Assembly: GCF_963678635.1 (NCBI RefSeq)
Contig: NC_087065.1
Coordinates: forward strand, 56,200,397-56,264,396
DNA: 64,000 bases
Origin: Symsagittifera roscoffensis
Taxonomy: Eukaryota > Xenacoelomorpha > Acoela > Convolutidae
Reading direction: 5' to 3'
Shown: piece by piece, positions 19,909 to 32,281 of the stretch
Position numbering within the stretch: the stretch's first letter is position 1
How the letters are laid out: the number at the start of each line of letters is the position of its first letter
Program-made: the position numbers and the translations under genes
The notes under the pieces: generated by a model
Database searches by the model: none
Seen by the model: only the letters and a program-made list of their open reading frames with translations
What the model was told of the DNA's origin: nothing

Positions 19909-22753
19909 TTCTTTTTTAACATCATGACCGGCAGAACCGTTAACGAGCACTCCGCGCCGAACGGATGCTCACATTAACGCCCTTAATAGACCTAAACCGC
20001 CGGGGCGGAAGGGTAACTCGGAACGCGGAAGCCTTCCGGATTACCGTGAATAGTTTTTTACCCTAGTTAAGACCGAAAATTCACGAACCAGGAAGGGTGG
20101 GGGGAATCGCGAACCCCTCATCCCCTGAGTGGTTTGTGACCAAAAACACTTAAAGATATAAGTAAAGCCAAACAAAAAGTAGTATAGTACCCAAGAAAAA
20201 CAAAAAACATAAAAATTGCCGAAAAAACCAAAAACAGTAAAAAAAGTAAAAAATCAGTAGAAATCATCCCCCCAGACAAGATGTGATCCGACCCCCCCGT
20301 TTGTTGTTGATAGATATATTGTTGTTACAGGCATTTATATCAGTCAGGATCGTTACGATCAGTTTTGTAGCCCGTTTGTGAGGCTTGTACTGTAGGGTTA
20401 TTTGAGCATTTAAGCACGTTAATGATAAATTGCGCTCAATCCGGAAGGGTCAGCTGATTTGCGCTCAATTCGGAAGGGTCTTGGGAGAAGACTGATCCGG
20501 CAAGCAGTACAACGAGCAACAAGAAGAGGCTCAACGACGACAACAATCGACTGTTGGGTATCGTTAACAAGTTTTGTAGCCCTTTTGGTACAAAAATTAA
20601 GATAGTAATCTGTGGGGGGCTCGACAGTGCTGCACTGTAGTGACCCTTCACCGAACTGCGAATATCCGAGTTAAGCACCTTAATTCGGATACTAAACAAA
20701 CCCGGAGGGGTATAGTATTACTAATATTGTTACTTATATAGCCTATATTAATAGTCTTATATCGTTTTTCAGTGAAAAACAACGAAAACAGACCGGTTTT
20801 TAGGGTCAAAATAGCGATATTTTGATCCCCCCACAAGTCGCGATTTTTGAGATATCGATATTTTTTCAAACGGAAAAAAGCGCTAAGTTAGTGTGTTACA
20901 TCGTAACTGCACTACCACAATAGATAGAACCGGTTAAGTTTAGTTCGGAAGTGGTTGGAACTATTTTGGAACCAAAAACCGAATTTTCGTGATTTTTGAG
21001 AAAACGGAACACTATAAATTTAGAAAATTTTTTGAAATTCTTGAGTTACAACAGTAAAAATAGTTGTTCGGACAACGTCCACTAGTGAATCTACAAGTTT
21101 TAAAACCCGCTACCCGAAAGCCTTCCGGGTTGCAGAGAAATCGAACTTAACGTGTTTGATTTGGTGGATTCATCAATCCGGAGGGGTACAGGTAGCATAG
21201 TTTTTCGCAAAATTTTTCAGCAAAAGCGTTTTAGATCGGGTCTTTTGCATTGAACTAGAAGAGTATAGGCCTTCTGAGCTCGGATCAATAATTTTTAAGT
21301 CGAAAGGACCTGATTTGCGGAAAAAGTTAGGCGGAACCTATAAGAGAAAAAAATTTTTGAGTTTAGAAAAAAGACGTTTTGGTTAATAACTTTGGAACAA
21401 CTGGGCATATCGAGTTGATCCTTGGTACCAATAGATCAGAAATTAGCTGAGCTTACTGATAGAGACAAAAGTTTTTCGGAAAAGGAAGCGTGAAAATTTT
21501 TTGAGATTGTTTTTAGCAAATTCCTCAATTTGGAAGGGTACACCCTTCACGTTTTATAAATTTCTTCTAGAAAAGCCCTTATACCCCTACTAAAAGGTGA
21601 TAGCGGTTGAATAAAGTAACTTTAGGTTGTTCTAGACGAAAAAGGAAGGCTAAAGGCACAGCAAAACCTTAATCGAGCCGAAGTTAGGCGAGCGATAAGA
21701 CCCTTCATCGTCAGTGTGAATTGTCAAATAAGAGGCTTAACTTCAATCCGGAAGGGTCTAGGAAAGTAGCACATACCCTTCCTAGTTAATTGAAAGAGCA
21801 AAATTGCATCGGAGAACGTATCCGGAGGGGTATAGGTTGAAAGAAGGTAAACTCCGAAAAGCTACTTTTACAAAACCGGAGGGCTCCAAATCCGGAGGGG
21901 TCTTATATTAACCAACTCAGAGGGGTCCCAATCCGGAAGGGTCTAGATTTTGTTAGTCCGGAAGGGTCCTATTTGTGCCAACCCGGAGGGGTATTATTTT
22001 ATTAAAGGACTTAGGTAGACGAAAGAAAGACTAAAAAGCGAGAGGTATTAGGTTATTAGCACACAGGCTAGGTATCAGTGACTGCACTGGTAACTTGCCT
22101 TTCAATAAGAACCAGACCAAATCAAAACAGGTCCGAACTCGGATATTCGCGACACTAATTCTAAATTAAAAAGAGCGTGATTCATTGGTGTGGATTGTAA
22201 CATAATAAGTTTTTGGGAAAAGTGACTGCCCTGAGGATTTTAGTAGGTCTAGCTCGGGCAGTCCGAAGGCAGATAGGTAACACAGTACTCGGTGGGTGCA
22301 ATAGACGCCCACTTGAGAAAATTACTGCCTTCAAAGTTTTGTCTGTTTGGTGCACCGAGCAGGGAAGGCTTTTTCTTTAAAAGACAGGTTCGACTATTGT
22401 ACTGCGACCGACTAAGAGTACATTACACATACGTTTTTTTCATAGAGGTATTCATAGTTTGACATTAAATATATATATTTTGGTTTTTGATTTTAAATCA
22501 AAATAAACTGTGCTTGATTGGGTAAATTGACTGATAACATCATATTGTGCTAGTTTTCAAATCTTACCACCGATATTCGGTTAGTGTGAATAAATTTTAT
22601 ACAAACTGTACTCTGATAACATACAGGGATTCGTGGTCACTATTTAATAGAATCTGGTGAAATTTATTGTGTTGTGTCATTATTATTGTTAATAAAACTA
22701 TAAGGTCTCTAGCAATTGAGTCAAGAGTAGGCATTAAAAAGTGACAAAAGAGA
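19909..22753 (+). repeat. 2.8-kb leader packed with CCGGAAGGGT / ACCCTTCCGG motifs
   Basis: No ORF was recognised. The motif TCCGGAAGGGTC or TCCGGAGGGGTA (allowing one change) occurs about 14 times. Its complement ACCCTTCC/GCCTTCCGG occurs about six times. The motifs are densest at 21,740-21,995, where they fall every 20-70 bp. Several opposite pairs enclose 50-70 bp (20,031-20,096, 21,119-21,184, 21,700-21,753). Positions 20,160-20,455 match, inverted, the leader relics at 17,830, 57,240 and 62,890. A separate stretch at 22,250-22,380 has no motif. Confidence 0.7.
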
Positions 22754-24748
22754 ATGAGTCTAGACAAGTCAAGGATACCAAAACGAGGTAATAGCTCTAG
22801 GAAATTCATACCTGAGGAGCAGAGAAAGACGATGACCGATCCTTTTGTGGATTGGATCAAGCGATCCCGGTCTGATAAAAAAGGGACGGTTTCAGGCAGA
22901 ATGGTTGAAACGAGAAGTCAGAAGACCTCAGAAGAGCGAAAAGAACTGTTAGAAGTGGAAGTCAATACGGACCATACCATGAACGACAACCAGGAAGTAA
23001 ATGGACTAGAAGGGAGAGGCAGAAGGCTGGCGAGTGAATCTACTCCGGTAGAACAAGGCAATGATTTTGCCACTTCCACCGGGACATTGGATCGAGAAGA
23101 GATGTCGGAACTGTCCGACATCTCAACTGAAGTAGCGGCAACTAGAAGATCTCCGACAGACAACACTATGATGGCAAGCGGAACTGGGAAACAAACAACG
23201 TCATCATCGTTCTCAGAAAGAATGAAGAACACCTTTGGAAACGTCTTTCCATTCAGCATGGGAGGAGGAGCAGGAAACGATGGTGAGTCCCAGGAGGAAG
23301 AGGATGAAGAGGAGCAAGGGGACTTTGGATCTCAAGTCAGCCTCAATAGTTCGATCCAGGAGAGTGAGGCACACGTCGGAAGAGAGACTGGAACCATGGA
23401 CAAATTTGGTGTAGTGACAACGATAAGCAAAGAGGCAAACACACCGGGCCAGTCAAAAGACTACACGAGAAGGGCAAGTTCGGAGCCAGAACCTGGTGAG
23501 AATAGAACCAGAGGGCTCAGCGATGCGTTAAATGACCCTGAGACAAATATTGAAAAAACATCGAGGCAGCGCGTCAAGGCCCGGATCTCGACAAGCACGA
23601 AGTTACCTGGGACCGACAGGGTTACACCACCACTAGTGACGCCACTCGTGGATAACGGGGCAGCACTAGAGGAAGCCTTAAACAACATAGTGGACAGCTT
23701 AGGAGAACAAAACGAGCAGATGTCAATGAGGATGAGTGAACTAGAAAGAGCAGTTCACATTGAAAGAGAAAGTCTGCGGGAAGAAACAAACCGCAACAGA
23801 CAAGAAGTTGGCAGGAGCGAAAAACGCTTGAAAGAAAGAACGGACGAACATATGACGAGGAACTTGTCGCGAATGACAAGAGAGGCGGAACAGAGGGAGT
23901 TACGCTTAAGAGCCGACATGGAGAAGTTAAGAATTCAGTAAGAGCAGTCTCTTGGGACTCTTGACACAAAGATAGACGCGATGATGGAGAGGCGAACTCA
24001 GGCTATCATGGATAGGTTGGACGGGCTACTAAGCAGCAAGAGTGGACCAAAAGAAGGAGAGCCGAACTCGGGAGGTCCCAGCAGGGAACCGAGGGTGAAC
24101 TTCAATGAACATCAAAGGAGGAAGACGTATGGATCCCTTAGAGGCAGGGGCAGTTCGTCAGGCTATGCCACAAGGGGTAATGGAGCATGGGGCCCGAACA
24201 GTAGAGCAAGTTCAACGGGGAACAGACGAACCTCTAACGAACGACCAACGCAAAGCACACATGCGACTGGGAGAAGTGATTCCGGCAACAGGGGGCATGC
24301 AAGCCCAAGGAGGAGTCATGTGGGCCAAGCGGGAAGCGCTCACGGTGATTCGGATTGCAGGGATGCACCGCACACAGAGCCTTCTACGAGGTGTGAGGAC
24401 ACTCAAGCGGGACACTCAAGGGATGCTACGGCAATGGCCACAGCATTTGAACCCCTGAACAGGTCTTTGGAGACATTCCTGACGCGGTTATCTAGAACCA
24501 ATGAACGCAGTGAGAAGTCCAGAAGAGTCTTTAAGAAGCCAAGATGCTACAAAGACGAATCTGATGGCTGTATTGATACCTGGATAGAGGTAATGAAGCT
24601 GCATTTCGAGGAAGAGGACTTATCGGAGAGACAGGAATGCAGCGCGCTCACCAGCAACTTAGAAGGGACAGCCCTGAACTGTGCTGTGCCATGGCCAAGA
24701 AGCAATATCAACGTGACACTGCTGAAAAAATCTTCGAAATCTTGTTAA
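22754..24748 (+). pseudogene. Gag N-terminal and capsid-proximal part, element 1
   Basis: One frame from the ATG at 22,754, with an in-frame TAA at 23,939 and no frame change until about 24,690. It is acidic/serine-rich at first (EEEDEEEQGDFGSQVS), then a long coiled coil (about residues 305-430), then an arginine/glycine-rich basic stretch. A capsid-like start follows, CYKDESDGCIDTWIEVMKLH and NLEGTALNCAV, typical of retrotransposon Gag. The frame breaks inside the capsid region and resumes in the next ORF. The homologous minus-strand element carries the same capsid stretch at 51,013-51,339. Confidence 0.7.
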
Positions 24749-24783
24749 ACCGTTTCGGATCAGGGGTGCAGGGGCACTAGGCG

Positions 24784-26169
24784 ATGATGCGCTTCAAGAA
24801 ACGGAGGCAACGAGAAGATGAAACCATAGACAAGTTTCTCGATGATTTGGAAATGCTGAGAAGACGCAGCCAACCGGATGAGTCAAACCGAAGGATGAAC
24901 CTGGCCGTAGCCTCAAAATTCATCGATGGTGTGAAAAATGATGAACTTCGTACGATGCTAGCAACGCATTACACACCACTATCAACTAATGCGCCATCAC
25001 CGGAGAAGTTGAGGCTCAAATCAAAGGAGTATCTTTTGTTGAAACCTCCTTCGAGATCTGGATATTACAAGAACAATTATGGCAATTTTAACAACGGACC
25101 AGCAAACCAAGGGAACAATTGGTACAAACCGAGGGATGATATGGACAAGTGACGCTCTTGTGCTAATTGCAGTTCAACAGACCATCATGTGTCAGCATGC
25201 CCAGCTTACAAACAAGGCATGAAAGCAATAGGCTTTAGCCTCGAGGACGAAGATGCGTCAGAGTTGGACCATGAGGATTTCATGAGAGGAGTAATTGCGG
25301 AATTCGGCCCGAGATGTTTCTTTTGCAACTTGGAAGGTCATTTTAAATCAGATTGTCCGCAATTCTGGGATGCAGTGGCAGACATCAAGCATCCAAGACA
25401 TGAAGAAGCTTTGTCAGGAGTGAAAGCCAGCAAGGCTCGACTTTTGAGTGAAGCGGAGGCACGCAGAAAGGATAAACCTCAAGAGCTGGCTGCAAAGAAG
25501 ATGCAAGCGGTAACAGAGGAGGCACGTGAGCCGGAACCAGCAACTGCGGCTGACGACTTCAAGATTGATTATAAGGCAGCCGCAAGGGATGCTCTGAATA
25601 GAGTACAGCAGGAATTGGTGACCAAAGAGATCGAACAAAAAGTGAAACTTGAACTGGAAAATGAAAAGCTTCAGGAGCAATTGAATACCTTCGAAGCAAC
25701 GGAGTTCGAGGAGACGAAAACACCAAGCAGTTTAGACATGAAACTTAAAGTGATCTCCGGTAAGAGGTTCGGCATGGTGCCGCAGGGAAATAAGATACAG
25801 TCGATAATCTCAGTGGCTGGACACCAGGTAATAAGAAATCTGAGTGAACCATCCGAGTTCACTTTGATGCATTTGGACACATATGCAGATTATCTGAGGC
25901 AGGTGGAGCCACGCACCGAGTCGAGAGCTGTGCGAGCACTACTAACGACGAGTGGCCCTCGCATGAAGAAACTTCATGGACGCTACCTAGAGGTCTATGG
26001 GCCGTATCAAGTAATGCTGAATGTGGATGGAATCAGTATTTACACCAGGACTTATGTAACAACAGATGATGACCAAATGGGGCAGATCTATTTGGGAGAA
26101 GAGGAACTCAAAGTCCGCAGGATAGGCCATGACGCCATGATGGAACAAGACGCAGTACACATTGGGTAG
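24784..26169 (+). pseudogene. Gag capsid end, two zinc knuckles, pre-protease region
   Basis: This continues Gag in a second frame (FKKRRQREDETIDKFLDDLE, DGVKNDELRTMLA), then an in-frame TGA at 25,150. Two CX2CX4HX4C zinc knuckles follow, CANCSSTDHHVSAC and CFFCNLEGHFKSDC, which in Gag proteins bind genomic RNA. A lysine/glutamate coiled-coil stretch and a conserved globular part (VISGKRFGMV, IYTRTYVTTDDD) lead to a TAG at 26,167. The second element keeps this region at 49,831-50,826 but has lost knuckle cysteines. Confidence 0.75.
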
Positions 26170-26178
26170 GAAGCAGAT

Positions 26179-26905
26179 GTGACCGCACATCTGCTCGACA
26201 CCAACGGAACAAAAATCGGAGTCACAGGGCTTCTGGACACAGGAGCGGTAGTGAGTGTGATGCCGATAAAAACTTGGGAAAGAATGGGCTTCACGCGGGA
26301 AGATCTAATTCCAACGAATCTCCGACTGGCCGCCGCCAATCGAGGAGCTATCTACGTGGCCGGAAGAACACCAATAACGGTCCTCCACATGGGAGGACGG
26401 GATCTTTGGATGAGCTTCCTGGTGGTAGAGAATCTGGACGACGCCGACCAATTCATCTTGGGCAGAGATTTTGTCAGTCAGGAATGTTGACGTGATGATT
26501 GACTTGAACAACGGTCTGATACGGATTAGAAACCCGGACCGAAAGTATGTTAAGAGACCAATTAATAGGATAATAACAGACGAAAATAAGGTACCAGTTT
26601 TTTTGGATAGAAAAGTAAAATTACAACCAGGACAAGCTGTAGTAGCAGTTTTTAGAATGAGAAATTTGAATTGGTTAAGTGATAGTAAACAGGTTTGCTT
26701 AGTACCGAATCCAAATAGCCAGAGTTCGGTGATTTTAGGCCGGAGCTTCTCGGTAACGCGAAACGGACTGTGTGTCAGTGTGTTGTTGAACACACTGGAC
26801 AGCACGGTTTCAATCCAGCGTGGAAAGAAGCTTGGCTACGCTTTGCCGATGAGGACAGACTATGAGGAGACACCAAGCTTGAAGAAATATAGTGTGAAAG
26901 ACTGA
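26179..26905 (+). pseudogene. Aspartic protease and linker, element 1
   Basis: Retropepsin-type active site in VTGLLDTGAVVSVMPIKTW near residue 20, followed by MGGRDLWMSFLVVEN and FILGRDF. A frameshift around 26,480 moves the frame. The second part reads VDVMIDLNNGLIRIRNP and GRSFSVTRNGLCVSVLL, ending at TGA 26,903, which is in frame with the RT ORF. The protease would cleave the Gag-Pol precursor. The minus-strand element has the matching segment at 49,127-49,690. Confidence 0.8.
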
Positions 26906-26968
26906 CCTTATCATGCCAATAAAGATGAAATTTTAAAGAGGATTAATGAATTAAAATCTATTCATAAA

Positions 26969-29900
26969 TTGTTTTCAATGAAATCCGAAACGGACGACGG
27001 CTTATCAAGCTGCTCGAATTTTCCGGAACGCCCCTCGTCATATGAACTAGAATCTGACAAACCGGTTTTGCCAGAGATAGAACATTTAAAAGGGAAAATA
27101 GGTGAGGGAGATTTCGAAAAATTGCGGGACCTCCTAAATCGGAACGCAGATGTATTTTCAAAACATAAGGCGGATATCGGTTGCTGTAATTTCGTCGAAC
27201 ACGAAATGGAACTAGAAGAGGGCGCCGTTCCCCATTGGGAAGGCGCAAGGCGAATGACGCCACATAAATCGGAAGCGTGCCGAGCGGAAATAGAAATGTT
27301 GCTTGAATACGACATGATAGAACCCTCGAAATTGCCGTGGGCTTGCGGGGTAGTAATGGCGAAAAAGAAAGGGGGGCAGCTTAGATTTTGTTGCGACTTT
27401 CGTTACTTGAACGCGGTAACGATTAAAGATGCGTACCCGATACCGCGAATAGACGAGAGCCTATCTAAACTTGGTGATGCCAAGTTCTTCACCACATTGG
27501 ACTTAGGTTCTGCCTTCTGGCAGGTCCCTCTGCGAAAGAAGGACAGAGAGAAAACCGGATTCGCGTGCGAATTGGGACTGTACCAGTGGAAGAGGTTGCC
27601 CTTCGGCTTTTGCAATGCAACGGCCACTTTTCAAAGACTGATGGCTCAGGCTTTGACGAGAGTGACCAAGAAGTACGGGAATCTCGTGATGTGTTACGTG
27701 GATGACGTGGTCATAGCGACACCGACCCTGGAAGACCACATTGATAGGCTCGAAGAGGTCTTTGGATGCATGAAAAGAACAGGATTAAAGTGCAAACCAT
27801 CGAAATGTGAAATCCTTAGGGATTCGATAAAGTACCTAGGAAGAATGGTGGATAGGCATGGTGTGAGGCCGGACCCGGAAGCAGTGGAAGCAGTGTTGAC
27901 ATGGAAAGCTCCCAGAACGGACACACAGCTCATGAGCTTCCTAGGGTTTGCCAATTACTACCGAGAATTCATTAAAGGATATGCGGACAAGGTGTATCCG
28001 ATGCAGAAGCTGATGCGCAACAAAGGGAAGAAGTTCGAATGGAACGATGAGGCACAAGTTGCTTTCGAGAACATAAAGCGGGAACTGTGCGAAGCGCCAG
28101 TGCTGGGCATGCCTACAGAAAAGGGCATGTATGTTCTCGACACAGACGCATCGGTGGTGGCCATCTCAGGAATCTTGCATCAAGAGCAAGAATGGAACGG
28201 AAGAACAGTTCTCCGTCCCATTGCATACGGCAGCAAAGTCTTGAGTGACACAGAGATGAAATATGGCGCACCAAAAGCAGAAATGTTTGCAGTAGTCACC
28301 TTCTTGGAGAAATACCGTGCATACTTCGGGAGCGCTCCCTTCAAGTTACGCGTGGACAACAGAGCGTTATCCTGGTTGAAAACCTACTCGATGGATCCGA
28401 GTTATATTGGTAGATGGATAGTAAGACTGAATGGCTACCATATGATAATCGAACATAGGATGCGTGATAAACACCAGAATGCTGACAGCCTCAGCAAGAA
28501 AACTGAGTTCTATGAAAGATTGGAGCAGAAACAGGCCAATCAGGCGGAAATAAAGGAGGGATTCTCGTTTCTGGACAAAGAAACTTATGAAGCGCTTCCC
28601 TTGACGAGATGGTTGGATAAGTCTGGACATCCAATTCCAGGGCACCCTGAGCTACCTGTAGAGAAAGCAGCCGAAATAAAGATCCTGTCCAAGGAGGACC
28701 CGGTCCCCTTGGATTTGTTGCTGCGTTCGAACCTGGTCCAGCAAGAACTCTCTCGCATGAATATAAACAGCCTCTCATTATTAGATAAAACGGTGCGAGT
28801 CACACCACAAGTGATGCGGATGCTGGGTGGATTGTTAGAAAGAGAAGTGACCAGAGATGACCCCGAGTGGACAGCAGCAGTGGCATCGCTAACAGTCAGT
28901 GAGAAGGTGAAGATCATGCCGTTCAGACGACAGCACGAAGAGAACGAGAGGGATTGTAGGACAATAGTTCAGCAACTAGTACCCTCAATACCCCAAGAGA
29001 TTTTAACCAGTACTTCTTACGGACAGAAAGAACAGGGGAGCAGCAAGCGAAAGAAAACCGTCACCTTTGTAGACCGGGATAAAGAGGGTGAAGAGGTAGA
29101 ACACAATCTGCTGCAAGACTATTTGTCCGGGGAGAAGGATGATGAGAAGAACCAGCAATCACAAGATCAACACCCGGGACGACAAAATCTGTCCGGGGAG
29201 TCTGAGATAAACGAGAAAATTCCTGATGAGAAACAGGACCTAGAGAACAAGGTTTTGTCCGGGGAGTTCAGATGGATGCGAAGAAAGCACAGACATGATC
29301 TGGACGAGAGCGCAGTCTCCAGCACAACCTCTTCGACGGATGATGATTCCCGAAACTCAGGAATGGACACCTATTCAGACAGGAACTCGAGTTCGGGATC
29401 AGAACTGTCAGAACTAGCGATACACACGCTACTAGTGGAAACTCGGGCAAGGGACCTGGACACAGAAGTGTACCAGGATCCTGACAGTGATCGCTACCTA
29501 ATACCAAGCGAAAGAGTCTTTGACAACGCAGCGGATGACTTAGAAACGATAGCGGTATCGAAACGCTCGATAAGCCTGTTGCCGCAGAAAGCGGTAGTCA
29601 GGACTGATCTTCTGCCGTTTGAACAAGAAACACAACCGTTGGCGAAGATTTGGTGCGTTAAGATGGAAGAAGACACACATCAGCCCAACGAGCTGAATAG
29701 TCAGATGAGCGTCATGAAGACGTACTTGAAGGCGAGATACAGACTCTCGGACCTTCTAAGAGCGCAGAGAAATGATCGCATGACAAGCAACCTGAAAAGG
29801 TGGATCGAGAATGGTTCTCCGGATAAAGGGGACCTCGAGGAGGATAGTTATCGCATCCTGAGACAATACTTCAAGCAGAAGGAAGGGAGGTTATATTTGA

Positions 29901-30379
29901 ACAAGGACGGGATCGTGGCTTGCAAAAGAAGAGAGGAAGACAGAGTCCTATACAAGTATAACGCGATAGTGTTACCGCAACTCTATCAGACAGAACTATT
30001 ATTCAGGTCACATGATCAGATGGGCCATCAGGGGATCGACAAAGTATATCAGAGGATCCTGAAGCGCTTTGAGTGGCCTGGGATGAAAAAGGCATGCGAG
30101 AAATGGGTAACAGCATGTCTGTCATGCCAACAGGTCAAGGATCCAAGGAAGTTGCGATTTCCTTTACAATCGATCGAGTCGTCTGAATTCAACGAGGTGG
30201 TGCAGATAGATCACCAAAAGATATGCATGACAGACAATGGTTATAATCAGGTTATGGTCATGATAGATCATTTCACGAAGTATGCCCTGCATAACTGCCT
30301 CGGCGGAAGAGACATGCGACCACCTGATCAATACGTGGATAGCAAGACATGGTTGTCCGATGACGTTTCAATCGGATAA
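26969..30379 (+). pseudogene. Pol: RT, RNase H, long linker, integrase N-part
   Basis: The longest open frame, 1136 codons. RT has FFTTLDLGSAFWQVPL (about 173-188), LPFGFCNATATFQRLM (about 210) and the catalytic YVDD at 243-246. RNase H has VLDTDASVVAISGIL (about 389) and HQNADSLSKK (about 502). Residues 520-1000 form an unusually long acidic linker with three LSGE repeats about 22 residues apart. The integrase zinc-binding part is HDQMGHQGIDKV...CLSCQQV (about 1014-1054), then the first catalytic Asp in VVQIDHQK. The ORF breaks near 30,283 inside the integrase core. The RT core is intact as read, so loss of function is mainly from the other breaks. Confidence 0.9.
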
Positions 30380-31634
30380 TGGAACAGCTTTCGTAGGAGT
30401 ACTTACGAAAGAGCTTATGAGACGCTCACAGGTCGCTCAGGCTCACTCCACGACATACCACCCTCAAACGAATGGTTTAGTGGAAAGACAGAATAGGACG
30501 TTAGTGTCGATGCTGAGAGTATACTGTTCCAGGTATATGACCGACTGGGACAGATACCTTCCACAGGTGATGGGGGCATATAACAGCACGCAACACTCCA
30601 CCACTGGAGTCAGTCCACACATGATGTTGACTGGACACGAAAAGTCTTTACCCTTAACCTTCTTCTACCCAGAATATGAGGGAAAGAAAACGTCCCCACA
30701 GGTCTACGTGAGGGATGTGATCAGACGCCAACAGGAGTTGAACGATTTGTGTAGACGAAACACTCACTAGGCACAGGCAAGGCAGAGAAAAAAATTCGAC
30801 AAGAAAGCAGCTGGTGCAAAGGCTTACTCGGTGGGAGACTACGTATGGGTATTTCAGAACGTTATACCACCGAAAGGGACAAAAAAGCTCCTAAAAAAAT
30901 GGAGGGGACCCTTCATGATTACAGAGGTGCACCAGGAGGGACGCTTTTATAGACTGAGTACTGGCCGAGCCGCCCACTACGAGAATATCAAGCCACACAA
31001 TCCATCGACAGAAGACTGGTGTATACCTGCAGACATGGAGGAAGGGGATTATCTAATGATGGATCCTGCTTGTGAGGTCAATGAAAAAGGCACCAGGGAG
31101 AAGAACGATGGAAACGAAGTCGTAGAGGAAGGTACGGATACACCGCTGGACCTGGATCCAAACGAACAGATCGAAGCGGACGATGAAACCTTACCCTACG
31201 CAGAGGAAGATTGGCAGGATCCCGAACAGATAGAGGTTCCCAAGAACTTGGAACCGGATCTTCCGTTCACCATACAGTCTCGTCAGAAGGACGGGATGAG
31301 ACCAAGAAAGAAATACAATCCTTACGGTGACGACTTTGTAGTGGATAGGATAGATCTAAAGAAGATAGTGGAGGAAGTAGTGGGTCTAGAGGAAATAACT
31401 GTGTCACAAGACATTGACATAGTCGATGATCACGACGATGAGTGAGTTGACGACTGGTCGAAACCCGAGGTAGAATTCGACGACGAGCAACAGCAGTCAT
31501 ATGAACAAGACTTGACGAACCTGCGTGTCTTAGAGTGGCTGAATGAAACGACCTCGGATCCAGAGGAGACCAGCGTCACGATTCAAGACGTAGATCGTGA
31601 AAGCATGAAATACATCAAGACCGAACGAACTTGA
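30282..31634 (+). pseudogene. Integrase core remainder and C-terminal tail
   Basis: The second catalytic Asp is in FQSDNGTAFVG and the Glu in QTNGLVERQNR, completing the D-D-E set of the retroviral-type integrase that inserts the cDNA. An in-frame TAG lies at 30,768. The second element has CAG at this codon. The GPY-like part reads WRGPFMITEVHQEGRFYRL. An acidic tail follows with TGA at 31,443, then VDDWSKPEVEF...MKYIKTERT up to 31,632. No chromodomain was recognised. In the minus-strand element this tail runs in frame straight into the macro-domain segment. Confidence 0.8.
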
Positions 31635-32281
31635 TACCCGGCACGTCGATGGATATTTTTGTCCGGGGAGTGGGGGTAGGACTTACCCACACTGAAAACT
31701 TGATAATAAAAAAATTAAGAATAGCAAGAGAAACAGGAGACTTAGAAGCAGAAACAGGCGAAGAGCCTAAGAAACCTGCCATAGGCAGGGTAGTTGAGTC
31801 ATATTTTAACTTACCAAATGAATATTCAAGTAACATAATACTAACAGACAGTGATTTCATACTCACAAATAGAACATGTGCGATAGCAATCACAGCAGAC
31901 ATGAGTTTTAGGACAGCGTTAGCGGCAGACTTTAAGAGAGAATACAAAAACGTGGAATTCCTTTGGAAGCAAAAACCAGGGATAGGGGGTGTAGCAGCCT
32001 TACCTCCGGCGGCGTCGCAGATACCGGAAAAATACTTTTGCTTCTTGGTAACGAGGGCGAAAGAGAAGCAGCACGTGGACCCAGAAAACCTAGTCTTGTC
32101 TTTGACGAGGCTGAGGGACTTCCTTGTGGAAATGGACGTGAAGGAGCTCTCGCTTCCAGTGTACGATCCAAACAGAGGAAGATTGCATCCTCGGGAATTG
32201 TGCGCGCTTGTACACGTGATATTCTCTGATACGAACATACAAGTATATCTACATAAGAAATATTACTTAAGTATAGGCTGA
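31631..32281 (+). pseudogene. Macro (ADP-ribose-binding-like) domain at C-terminus of Pol
   Basis: A 216-codon frame, offset from the preceding one by a frameshift. It starts MDIFVRGVGVGLTHTEN and, after a variable linker, reads CAIAITADMSFRTALAADFK, FCFLVTRAKEKQHVDPENL, VKELSLPVYDPNRGRLHPRE and VIFSDTNIQVYLHKKY. That order matches TARG1/OARD1-like macro domains (ITADM.MGAGIA..F, YYLVTK...P.YENL, V.ELS.PRIG.GLDRL.W, VF..T.I.I.VY). The glycine-rich MGAGIA and IGCGLD loops are changed here, so catalysis is doubtful while ADP-ribose or other ligand binding is possible. Family assignment is by eye. Confidence 0.65.
31661..31677 (+). other. GTCCGGGGAGTGGGGG tract, candidate internal polypurine site
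   Basis: A G-rich tract at the start of the macro-domain segment. It is identical over at least 30 bases in the minus-strand element (about 44,770-44,803), although surrounding codons differ. The core decamer GTCCGGGGAG also occurs at 29,125, 29,191 and 29,257. A near copy, GACCGGGGAG, precedes the right LTR at 43,703. Confidence 0.4.

Noticed and set aside
31932-32229. Small ORFs overlapping the macro domain
   Set aside because: Shadow frames in a coding region, with no conserved pattern.
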